NCBI GenBank assembly: GCA_026395675.1
Contig: JAPLYF010000022.1
Span: 1 to 10,358, forward strand
Reading direction: 5' to 3'
DNA length: 10,358 bases
Source: Candidatus Parcubacteria bacterium
Lineage (GTDB): Bacteria; Patescibacteriota; Patescibacteriia; CAIXNZ01
The notes under the pieces were generated by a model, which saw only the letters and a list, made by a program, of their open reading frames with translations, did not search any database and had not been told where the DNA came from. Position 1 is the first letter of the stretch. Each line of letters opens with the position of its first letter. Below are positions 1 through 5,523 of this stretch, one piece after another. The position numbers and the translations under genes are program-made.

Positions 1-454
1 TTAGCTCAATGCTTTGCTTAATTGTTTTAAAATCTGACTTTAAACCAGTGACCTTTTCGTATTGGCTAAATGAGGCCTTGATATCCATGGCAATATAATC
101 AACTAATTTATTATCCAGCAAATCCTTTAAAAAATCATAATTAAAGCCATTGGTATCTAATTTAACAAGATAACCTAAATCCTTAATTTGTCTTAAAAAT
201 CCCTTTAAACTTGGCTGCAATAATGGTTCGCCGCCGCCAATACAAACGCCTTCCAAAACTCCTTTTCTTTTATGCAAAAAATCAAGCACTTCACTGGCTG
301 TTATAAAATTTGCCTCTGGTTTAATTATTACTAAATCAGGATTATGGCAAAAACCGCAACGGAAATTGCAGCCAGCCAAAAAAATATTGGCCGCGATTTT
401 GCCAGGGTAATCAAGCAAGGTCAGTTTTTGTAATCCGCCGATCTTTATGCTCAT
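1..454 (-). CDS. nrdG: Anaerobic ribonucleotide reductase activating protein (radical SAM), 3' end cut by window
   Basis: This is the activase that uses a [4Fe-4S] cluster and S-adenosylmethionine to create the glycyl radical on class III ribonucleotide reductase. The frame opens with ATG at 454 and stays open for 151 codons to the window edge, so the C-terminus is missing. The N-terminus reads MSIKIGGLQKLTLLDYPGK, typical of the NrdG2-type family. It is followed by the radical SAM cluster motif CNFRCGFC (CX3CX2C, residues 29-36) and the SAM-binding GGGEP (about residues 73-77). No Shine-Dalgarno sequence is visible before the ATG. It lies on the same strand as nrdR, nrdD and the glycyl-radical ORF but is separated from the latter by 561 bp of repeats and a possible terminator, so co-transcription is uncertain. 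The motifs make a radical SAM activase nearly certain. NrdG rather than another glycyl-radical activase is inferred from the neighbours. Confidence 0.9.
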   Translation of the reverse strand, partial: MSIKIGGLQKLTLLDYPGKIAANIFLAGCNFRCGFCHNPDLVIIKPEANFITASEVLDFLHKRKGVLEGVCIGGGEPLLQPSLKGFLRQIKDLGYLVKLDTNGFNYDFLKDLLDNKLVDYIAMDIKASFSQYEKVTGLKSDFKTIKQSIEL

Positions 455-677
455 ATTTAATATCTGTTTATTTTTCTTGTTTTATGCATTTAGAATCTAA
501 AAACCCACGAAATTATCCCAAGGGGATCCCTTCGGGACGAATCTTTTACAAATTTTACAAAAAAAATAATTTCTCTACTGGATTTAAGGCTTTAGCCTTT
601 TATCTTAAATTCAGCTAAAACCCTAAAGGGTTAACTCCTGTTACCCAATTCGTATGATTTGTAACCAAATTTGCCCG

Positions 678-703
678 CCTGCCGAAGCTTTAGCGTAGGC
701 AGG
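678..703. repeat. 26-bp hairpin repeat, copy A
   Basis: The stem is CCTGCC (678-683) with GGCAGG (698-703), enclosing a 14-nt interior that starts GAAGCTT and ends GCGTA. Copy B at 957-982 has the same interior with one change (T to C) and the stem TCTGCC/GGCAGA, where the outer C-G pair has become T-A. Paired changes in the stem with a conserved interior point to selection for, or descent of, a folded unit. Confidence 0.75.
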
Positions 704-802
704 TATATTCGCAGGGTTATTACCGTGATTCAAAAAAAAGCATTATAAATAAAATTTCCTTCCCAACATGCATAATCGTAGAACAATTGTATAATAAAAA
801 AC

Positions 803-909
803 CAGCCTCGGCAAGTAGGTTGTATAGTTAACATTTAAAGGCGCCAAACTACTAATTAAATTGATTCCCTTAAAGGTTAACTATACGTATTTCCCACTTG
901 CCTCGGCTG
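803..909 (-). ncRNA. Long imperfect palindrome: candidate structured RNA or terminator
   Basis: The arms 803-841 and 864-909 are inverted copies. Read on the minus strand, the paired blocks are CAGCC/GGCTG, GGCAAGT/ACTTGCC and GTATAGTTAAC/GTTAACTATAC. A tandem GA/GA mismatch lies between the first two, and an asymmetric internal loop lies before the third. On the minus strand the hairpin runs straight into six T (801-796), like an intrinsic terminator, and it lies between nrdD and nrdG. On the plus strand a perfect TATAAT (790-795) is placed to start transcription at the foot of the hairpin, but no -35 box is seen, so orientation is ambiguous. It lacks the conserved SRP RNA tip sequence. A bubble in a long hairpin loosely recalls 6S RNA, but it is shorter and I do not claim that. 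Confidence 0.35.
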
Positions 910-915
910 ATATTA

Positions 916-1014
916 TTTAAAGAACTATTTTTTTCCCTCCTTCGTCATCCGACCTGTCTGCCGAAGCTTCAGCGTAGGCAGAAGCCTTGTGCGAAGGATG
1001 ACTTTTAAAGAACT
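916..1014. repeat. Hairpin element flanked by an 11-bp direct repeat (contains 26-bp repeat copy B)
   Basis: TTTAAAGAACT occurs at 916-926 and again at 1004-1014. Between them lies an inverted pair, GTCATCC (944-950) and GGATGAC (996-1002), which encloses the second 26-bp hairpin (957-982). A palindromic insert bounded by an exact direct repeat is what a small non-autonomous mobile element with a target-site duplication would leave. No transposase is present in the window. The right-hand direct repeat ends two bases before the stop codon of the glycyl-radical ORF. Confidence 0.55.
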
Positions 1015-1015
1015 C

Positions 1016-1156
1016 TTACCCGGCTAACTGCTTGTTAAATTCTTTTCGATCTGCAAATTCTGCTCTTTTTCCTTTGTTCCATTGGTTGACAGGGCGAATA
1101 TAGCCAACTACCCGGGAGTACACCTCGCAAGGTGTCCTTTGCATTTTTGTATTCAT
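1016..1156 (-). CDS. Stand-alone glycyl-radical domain of class III ribonucleotide reductase (46 aa)
   Basis: The ORF starts with ATG at 1156 and ends in TAA. Its product contains EVYSRVVGYIRPVNQWN (residues 11-27), the C-terminal glycyl-radical loop of NrdD. Gly18 in RVVGY is the expected radical site, and the KGKRAEFADRKEF tail is also typical. In the family this segment is fused to the C-terminus of NrdD, but here it is a separate ORF. The upstream 682-aa NrdD stops at 1203 in a different frame, and this frame has its own stop at 1201-1199, so no single slip joins them. AGGGG (1168-1164), 7 nt before the ATG, gives it an independent translation start. I infer that the peptide docks into the large NrdD subunit and is activated by NrdG. 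Alternatives are a recent disruption of nrdD or an assembly error, both needing more than one change. Confidence 0.88.
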   Translation of the reverse strand: MNTKMQRTPCEVYSRVVGYIRPVNQWNKGKRAEFADRKEFNKQLAG

Positions 1157-1163
1157 AAGAATT

Positions 1164-1168
1164 CCCCT
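1164..1168 (-). promoter_or_regulatory. Shine-Dalgarno-like site of the glycyl-radical ORF
   Basis: AGGGG lies 7 nt upstream of the ATG at 1156. Most other genes in the window show no clear purine-rich site, so its presence supports real, independent translation of this short ORF. Confidence 0.5.
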
Positions 1169-1202
1169 GCTTTTGCCTATTTTTAAAAACAGACAAAATT
1201 AT

Positions 1203-3251
1203 TTAAATATTTTTATTAGCAAATTGATTGGTCCGCTCAACATAGCCCATTTCTGTATCGCATTTGGGGCAGAAAAAATGCTCGCCTTCAATATAGCCAT
1301 GGACCGGGCAGACTGAAAAAGTCGGTGTAATTGTATAATACGGCAAATGGTAATTTTCCGCAATCTTTTTAACTAACTTTTTAGTCGCTTCGGCTGAAGG
1401 CATTTTTTCGCCAATAAAGCCGTGCAGGACCGTACCTCCAGTATAGCGCGTTTGCAGGTCATCTTGCAAATCAAGGGCTTCAAAAATATCATCAGTAAAG
1501 TCAACTGGCAGCTGTGAAGAATTAGTATAATAGGGATCTGCGCCGTTTTCATGATAAGCTTGCTCATTAGCCACAATAATGTCTGGAAACTTGGCTTTGT
1601 CAGCTTTGGCAAAACGATAAGCCGTGCCTTCAGCCGGCGTGGCCTCTAAATTATATAAATTATTAGTTTCTAACTGATAGTCCATTAATTTTTCACGCAT
1701 GAAATCCAAAACTTCAATGGCAAAATTATGGCCTGCGCTCACAGTCAGATCCTCCCCCAATAAATTAAGAGCTGCTTCATTCATCCCATTGATGCCAATG
1801 GTATTAAAATGATTTTTCCAGTACTCTCCATATTTGCTTTTAATATCTTGCAAATAAAAACGAGAATAGGGATAAAGTCCTTCATCTGTAAATTTCTCCA
1901 CGATCTTGCGTTTAATTTCCAAACTGGTTTTGGCAATAAGCATCATCTTTTCTAATCTTTCAAGAAACTCTTTTTTATCATGCGCCAAATAGCCCAGGCG
2001 CGGCAAATTAATAGTCACCACTCCAATTGAGCCGGTTAAAGGATTGGCTGCAAAAAGACCGCCGCCTCTTTTTCTTAATTCACGGTTATCCAGGCGCAGG
2101 CGGCAGCACATTGAGCGGGCATCTTCTGGCTTCATGTCGCTATTGATAAAATTAGAAAAATAAGGAATCCCATATTTGGCGGTCATCTCCATGATTTTTT
2201 CAACTACTTCGCCCTCCCAATTAAAATCCTTGGTTATATTATAAGTCGGGATAGGAAAAGTAAAAACGCGTCCGCTCGCATCACCCTCGGTCATTATTTC
2301 GGTAAAGGCCAAATTAATCATTTCCATTTCTTTGGCAAATTCCTTGTAGGTCTTATCCTGAAATTTTCCGCCAATGATTACTGGCTCATCTTTCATCATG
2401 TCGGGAATAACCAAATCCATAGTGATATTGGTAAATGGCGTCTGAAAACCAACCCGGGTCGGCACATTCATATTAAACAAAAATTCCTGAATGCATTGTC
2501 TAACCTCTTTATAAGAAAGGTTATCATAGGCAATAAAGGGCGCCAGATAAGTATCAAAGCTGGAAAAGGCCTGAGCGCCAGCTGTCTCGCCCTGTAAAGT
2601 ATAGAAAAAATTAACAATATGTCCCAAGGCAGTACGAAAATGTTTAGCTGGCTTGGCAGAAACTTTACCCATCACACCGCCAAAGCCCTTCATTAATAAA
2701 TCGTGCAAATCCCAGCCGCAGCAATAAGCAGCCAAAGTCTGCAGATCATGAAGATGCAGGTCAGCATTGGAATGTGCGTCTCTGACTTCTTGCGGATAAA
2801 CTTTGTGCAGCCAGTAATGGGCTGAAACAGCTGAAGCCACGTGATTATTCAATCCCTGGAGCGAATAAGCCATATTGCTGTTTTCCTTAACCCGCCAATC
2901 GCTTTGGGCCAGATAACCCTCCATCAAGGCATCAGAATCAATCAATGATCTTAAATCCCTTAACTGAGAATGCTGTTCTCGGTATAAAATATAGGCCTTA
3001 GCTGTTTTAATCTGACGATTTTTGATCAAGGTTTCTTCAACAAAATCCTGGATTTCTTCCACTGCTGGGATGCTCCTTTCGTGAAATTTCTTATTAATTT
3101 CTTTTTCTACCATTAAAGCAAACTTCTTGGCTCTTTTCTTATTGGGATCACCAATGGCTTCCATGGCTTTGTAAATTGCAATTTCAATCTTATTCAAATC
3201 ATAATCAACAATCCGGTCATCTCGTTTTTTAATTTTTGTTATTTTTCCCAT
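1203..3251 (-). CDS. nrdD: Class III (anaerobic) ribonucleoside-triphosphate reductase, large part lacking the glycyl-radical loop
   Basis: This is the catalytic protein that reduces ribonucleotides to deoxyribonucleotides without oxygen (682 aa). An N-terminal ATP-cone (about residues 4-95) is the allosteric nucleotide-binding domain. The ten-stranded barrel follows, with the active-site cysteine in SMCCRLRLD (Cys382/383) and the family segment TGSIGVVTINL (406-416). Near the end is a zinc site with ligands Cys648, His651, Cys661 and Cys664 (CPVH...CPKC). The protein then ends at VERTNQFANKNI, just where the glycyl-radical segment should begin. That segment is encoded by the ORF at 1016-1156, and 682 plus 46 residues equals a usual full-length NrdD. 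Alone this protein should be unable to turn over, since class III enzymes need the C-terminal Gly radical. It starts 50 bp after nrdR and is probably in the same transcript under NrdR control. Confidence 0.95.
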   Translation of the reverse strand: MGKITKIKKRDDRIVDYDLNKIEIAIYKAMEAIGDPNKKRAKKFALMVEKEINKKFHERSIPAVEEIQDFVEETLIKNRQIKTAKAYILYREQHSQLRDLRSLIDSDALMEGYLAQSDWRVKENSNMAYSLQGLNNHVASAVSAHYWLHKVYPQEVRDAHSNADLHLHDLQTLAAYCCGWDLHDLLMKGFGGVMGKVSAKPAKHFRTALGHIVNFFYTLQGETAGAQAFSSFDTYLAPFIAYDNLSYKEVRQCIQEFLFNMNVPTRVGFQTPFTNITMDLVIPDMMKDEPVIIGGKFQDKTYKEFAKEMEMINLAFTEIMTEGDASGRVFTFPIPTYNITKDFNWEGEVVEKIMEMTAKYGIPYFSNFINSDMKPEDARSMCCRLRLDNRELRKRGGGLFAANPLTGSIGVVTINLPRLGYLAHDKKEFLERLEKMMLIAKTSLEIKRKIVEKFTDEGLYPYSRFYLQDIKSKYGEYWKNHFNTIGINGMNEAALNLLGEDLTVSAGHNFAIEVLDFMREKLMDYQLETNNLYNLEATPAEGTAYRFAKADKAKFPDIIVANEQAYHENGADPYYTNSSQLPVDFTDDIFEALDLQDDLQTRYTGGTVLHGFIGEKMPSAEATKKLVKKIAENYHLPYYTITPTFSVCPVHGYIEGEHFFCPKCDTEMGYVERTNQFANKNI

Positions 3252-3301
3252 TTTATTACTTAAAATTATAAATTGATTTATTTTTTATTAATAAGAAAAA
3301 A

Positions 3302-3823
3302 TTAACGCTTTTGCTTTTGACTCCTTTTACGTTTTGCACTTTTTACCCTTGGTCTGCGCGGCTTTTCACCCTTTTTTTTAAACACTGCCTTAATTTCTTT
3401 TTGGAAAGTATCTATATCTTCAAAGGCCCGATAAACCGAAGCAAACCTGATATAAGCCACTGGATCTTCTTTCTTTAATTCTTTCATTATAATTTCACCA
3501 ATCTCCTGACTTTTGATTTCATTCTTCTTTAAGGCCTGGATATTACGCTCAATTCTATTAATTAAAACCTTAAAATCTTCCTCAGCAATCGCTCTTTTTT
3601 CAAAAGCCCGCCTTAAACCTTGCTCTAATTTTTCTCGCAAATAGCTTTCCTTGCGGCCATCGCGTTTAAGCACCATTAAATCCAATAATTCTACTTGTTC
3701 ATAGGTGCTAAATCTAAAACCGCATTTTAAACATTCCCGCCTGCGTCTGATGGTAATTTCATCAGAGGCAACACGCGAATCAATGACCTTGGTCTCTTTG
3801 TAATTGCAAACAGGACATTTCAT
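3302..3823 (-). CDS. nrdR: Transcriptional repressor NrdR of ribonucleotide reductase genes
   Basis: NrdR senses ATP/dATP through an ATP-cone and represses ribonucleotide reductase genes by binding paired NrdR boxes. I place the start at 3823, giving MKCPVCNYKETKVIDSR, the normal N-terminus of the family; an upstream ATG at 3856 would add 11 residues unlike any NrdR. The zinc ribbon uses Cys3, Cys6, Cys31 and Cys34, with the basic RRRR (26-29) between. The ATP-cone spans about residues 47-137. A Lys/Arg-rich tail (148-173) extends past the usual length of about 150 residues. It is the first gene of the nrd cluster, and two NrdR boxes lie 57-105 bp upstream of its start, so the operon is probably self-regulated. 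No clear ribosome binding site is seen. Confidence 0.95.
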   Translation of the reverse strand: MKCPVCNYKETKVIDSRVASDEITIRRRRECLKCGFRFSTYEQVELLDLMVLKRDGRKESYLREKLEQGLRRAFEKRAIAEEDFKVLINRIERNIQALKKNEIKSQEIGEIIMKELKKEDPVAYIRFASVYRAFEDIDTFQKEIKAVFKKKGEKPRRPRVKSAKRKRSQKQKR

Positions 3824-3879
3824 AATTATTTTAAAGAAGCAAAAGCACTTTGGCAAAAAAACATTTTGCTTTTTTAAAA

Positions 3880-3895
3880 ATACTATATTTAGTAT
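3880..3895. promoter_or_regulatory. NrdR box 1 (promoter-distal)
   Basis: ATACTATATTTAGTAT is an imperfect palindrome close to the known NrdR-box consensus acaCwATATAwGtgt. It lies just downstream of the predicted -10 element, near the expected transcription start of nrdR. Its start is 33 bp from that of box 2, about three helical turns, as in characterised tandem NrdR operators. Confidence 0.8.
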
Positions 3896-3906
3896 TACCT
3901 ATTATT

Positions 3907-3935
3907 ATTTTAATACTAGATATAGTGTTGGTCAA
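3907..3935 (-). promoter_or_regulatory. Predicted nrdR-nrdD promoter
   Basis: On the minus strand TTGACC (3935-3930) and TAAAAT (3912-3907) are separated by exactly 17 bp, a sigma-70-type spacing. NrdR box 2 fills the spacer, so repressor binding would block RNA polymerase. An overlapping alternative uses TTGACA (3947-3942) with TATATC 17 bp on. Confidence 0.7.
3913..3928. promoter_or_regulatory. NrdR box 2 (inside the promoter spacer)
   Basis: ATACTAGATATAGTGT matches the NrdR-box consensus better than box 1 at its TATAGTGT half. It occupies almost the whole -35/-10 spacer of the predicted nrdR promoter, and 17 bp separate it from box 1. Confidence 0.85.
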
Positions 3936-4054
3936 TGTACCTGTCAAGGCCCTATTTCAGCCAATTGACAATTTATAAAAAATTTTCAGGAAAAAATATA
4001 AAAGCTCAACAAAATGAAAACAATTTCTGTGTCGCAAAAATTATTGAAACAAAA

Positions 4055-4082
4055 AATCAGTGGAGTTATCCACAGATTTTTT
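4055..4082. promoter_or_regulatory. Perfect DnaA box within a hairpin
   Basis: TTATCCACA (4066-4074) is the consensus high-affinity DnaA box. It is embedded in an inverted repeat, AATC-A-GTGGA / TCCAC-A-GATT, with loop GTTA and one mismatched pair, followed by a T-run on both strands. It could therefore act as a DnaA site, a weak bidirectional terminator, or both. A single box does not make an origin. DnaA is known to regulate ribonucleotide reductase genes in E. coli, and this box is about 120 bp upstream of the nrdR -35. Confidence 0.5.
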
Positions 4083-4095
4083 AAAATAACCTACT

Positions 4096-4125
4096 AAAAA
4101 TCCCCCGCAACGCGGGGGATTTTTT
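4096..4125 (-). terminator. Intrinsic terminator after ftsZ
   Basis: The GC stem CCCCCGC (4102-4108) / GCGGGGG (4112-4118) has a 3-nt loop and A/T tracts on both sides, giving a U-tail in either direction. It lies about 100 bp after the ftsZ stop and before the nrdR promoter, so it separates the division genes from the nrd operon. Confidence 0.9.
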
Positions 4126-4158
4126 ATATTAGTTATTGCTTATTAATTATTATTTATA

Positions 4159-4220
4159 GTCCGAAGCTTACTTGTCCGCCGTAGTTCCGCAACGCGGAGC
4201 GAAGGCGGAAGCGAAGGACT
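4159..4220. repeat. Nested inverted-repeat element that includes the ftsZ stop codon
   Basis: The outer stem AGTCC (4159-4163) pairs with GGACT (4216-4220). Inside are the stems CCGCC (4176-4180) / GGCGG (4204-4208) and TCCGC (4186-4190) / GCGGA (4194-4198). The ftsZ stop (TAG, 4221-4219) uses its last bases. The inner core shares unpaired GTAGT and CGAA with the element at 6841-6875, while the stem bases differ in a paired way. Confidence 0.65.
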
Positions 4221-5388
4221 ACATCATTTTTTTCCTGATGAAAGCTGGGATATCCAAATCCTCTTCCTGACCTTCTTCGGACTTGGCTGAAGAAAAAACC
4301 TTATAATCTTCTTTTGGTTTCTTTTTTGCTTTTTCTTCTTCCTTTTCACCCTCTTCTTTCAAAAACTGGCTTGGTTTATAGGGAGTACCCTCTTTAGGTG
4401 TAAAAACTTTTGTCTCTGCGTCACGGTTTTTAAAGGCCTTGGCTTCAAAACCAGTGGCAATGACTGTGATTTTAAGCTGATCGCCCAAATCTTCATCAAT
4501 AATTGCGCCAAATATTATCTTGGCATCGCTTTCCGCTGATTCTGTTATAACTCTGGCTGCTTCATTGACTTCATGCATGCCTAGATCAGGACCGCCAGCA
4601 ATAATAAAGAGCACTCCTTTGGCGCCATCCATTGATAGTTCCAAAAGCGGACTGGAAATTGCTGCCTTGGCCGCAGCCACTGCCCTGTTTTCACCACTGG
4701 CCTGGCCAATGCCCATCAAAGCAGTGCCTTGTTCTTTCATAATAGATTTAACATCGGCAAAATCAACATTGATTAAACCGGGAATGGTCACTAATTCTGA
4801 GATGCCTTGAATGGCTTGCCTTAAAACATCATCCACGATTGAAAAAGCTTCTAAGAGAGAGGTTTTCTTATCAATGATTTGCAAGAGACGATCATTTTGA
4901 ATAGTAATAATTGTATCTACCTTTTGTGACAATTTATCCCAGGCCCCATCAGCAATGGCTTTTCTTTGCGCCCCTTCAAAAGAAAATGGCTTGGTGACTA
5001 CGGCTACGGTCAAAGCTCCTAGCTCCCTGGAAATCTCACAAATAATCGGTCCTGCTCCGCTGCCAGTGCCTCCGCCTAAACCGCAGGTTATAAAAACCAT
5101 ATCAGCGCCCTTGAGCACATCTCTTATTTCATTTTGAGATTCTTCAGCTGCCTTGGCTCCTAATTCTGGATCCATGCCTGCGCCTAAACCGCGGGTTATA
5201 TTTTTACCAATATGTAATTTTTTATTAGCTTGCGAATAATGCAAAGCTTGGACGTCTGTATTTATGCTAACAAATTCAACGCCTTTAATTTTCGAATTTA
5301 TCATCCGGTTAACAGCTGCTCCGCCACTTCCCCCCACGCCAATTACTTTAATATTAGCGAAGGTCTGGATGTCTGGCTTTATTTCCAT
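4219..5388 (-). CDS. ftsZ: Cell division protein FtsZ
   Basis: FtsZ is the tubulin-like GTPase that polymerises into the division ring. The 389-residue protein has the N-terminal nucleotide-binding segment IKVIGVGGSGGAAVNRM (13-29), the tubulin signature GGGTGSG (105-111) and the synergy (T7) loop NVDFADVK (207-214), which completes the GTPase site of the next subunit. The GTPase and C-terminal domains are followed by a short charged Glu/Lys linker (about 345-375) and the conserved tail DLDIPAFIRKKMM, which binds FtsA. It follows ftsA by 135 bp and has its own predicted promoter in that gap. The TAG stop lies at the edge of an inverted-repeat element. Length and motifs are normal, and no Shine-Dalgarno site is obvious before the ATG. 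Confidence 0.98.
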   Translation of the reverse strand: MEIKPDIQTFANIKVIGVGGSGGAAVNRMINSKIKGVEFVSINTDVQALHYSQANKKLHIGKNITRGLGAGMDPELGAKAAEESQNEIRDVLKGADMVFITCGLGGGTGSGAGPIICEISRELGALTVAVVTKPFSFEGAQRKAIADGAWDKLSQKVDTIITIQNDRLLQIIDKKTSLLEAFSIVDDVLRQAIQGISELVTIPGLINVDFADVKSIMKEQGTALMGIGQASGENRAVAAAKAAISSPLLELSMDGAKGVLFIIAGGPDLGMHEVNEAARVITESAESDAKIIFGAIIDEDLGDQLKITVIATGFEAKAFKNRDAETKVFTPKEGTPYKPSQFLKEEGEKEEEKAKKKPKEDYKVFSSAKSEEGQEEDLDIPAFIRKKMM

Positions 5389-5423
5389 AGGGTTTTATTT
5401 TAATTAAAATGCTTATTTACTTT

Positions 5424-5452
5424 ATTTTAACACCCAGGGTAATATCTGTAAA
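5424..5452 (-). promoter_or_regulatory. Predicted ftsZ promoter
   Basis: TTTACA (5452-5447) and TAAAAT (5429-5424) are 17 bp apart on the minus strand, with the -10 element 36 bp before the ftsZ ATG. The -10 hexamer is identical to that of the predicted nrdR promoter. It would let ftsZ be expressed at a higher level than ftsA. Confidence 0.6.
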
Positions 5453-5523
5453 ATGTTTTTTGCACAGTTTTGGACACATTTTTTGTTCACCCGTCTTGGC
5501 CGTGGCCAGATCAAATTCTTGCC

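Larger units (their letters stand above)
455..1015. other. Repeat-rich intergenic region between nrdG and the glycyl-radical ORF
   Basis: I found no convincing gene here on either strand. The stretch holds several small inverted repeats: AAGGCTTTAGCCTT at 587-600, AACCCTAAAGGGTT at 617-630, a GTTAC/GTAAC pair around 640-663, a 26-bp hairpin at 678-703, the long palindrome at 803-909, and the hairpin element at 916-1014. The CCCAAGGGGATCCC segment at 518-531 is also self-complementary in part. The density of short palindromes suggests accumulation of non-coding repeat elements rather than a decayed gene; that is an inference. Confidence 0.6.
3824..4218. other. Control region between ftsZ and nrdR
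   Basis: This gene-free stretch contains, from ftsZ toward nrdR, a hairpin repeat at the ftsZ end (4159-4220), a strong terminator (4096-4125), a hairpin holding a perfect DnaA box (4055-4082), a -35/-10 promoter for nrdR (3907-3935) and two NrdR boxes. No ORF of convincing quality is present on either strand. Confidence 0.8.

Noticed and set aside
815..830. A 16-nt match (AGTAGGTTGTATAGTT) to the animal microRNA let-7, lying in one arm of a long hairpin
   Set aside because: The surrounding DNA is clearly bacterial and the rest of let-7 (its 5' seed part) does not match fully. I take it as a striking coincidence from memory of the let-7 sequence, not as homology.
803..909. SRP RNA (4.5S) or 6S RNA assignment for the long hairpin
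   Set aside because: The conserved SRP tip sequence is absent, and the length is well below usual 6S RNA. Only the general hairpin-with-bubble shape is shared.
1157..1202. Intron or intein between the nrdD parts
   Set aside because: Only 46 bp separate the parts. This is too short for a self-splicing intron and there is no intein coding sequence.
1156..1205. Programmed frameshift or stop read-through joining nrdD to its glycyl-radical tail
   Set aside because: The nrdD frame ends at 1203 and the frame of the small ORF is closed at 1199-1201, so one slip gives another immediate stop. A separate start with AGGGG fits better.
3824..3856. Upstream ATG for NrdR adding 11 residues
   Set aside because: NrdR proteins begin with M(K/R)CPxC. 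The extra residues have no family support, and the start at 3823 fits exactly.
4055..4082. Replication origin at the DnaA box
   Set aside because: Only one perfect box is present, and there is no cluster, no dnaA or dnaN neighbour, and the gene context is division and nucleotide metabolism.
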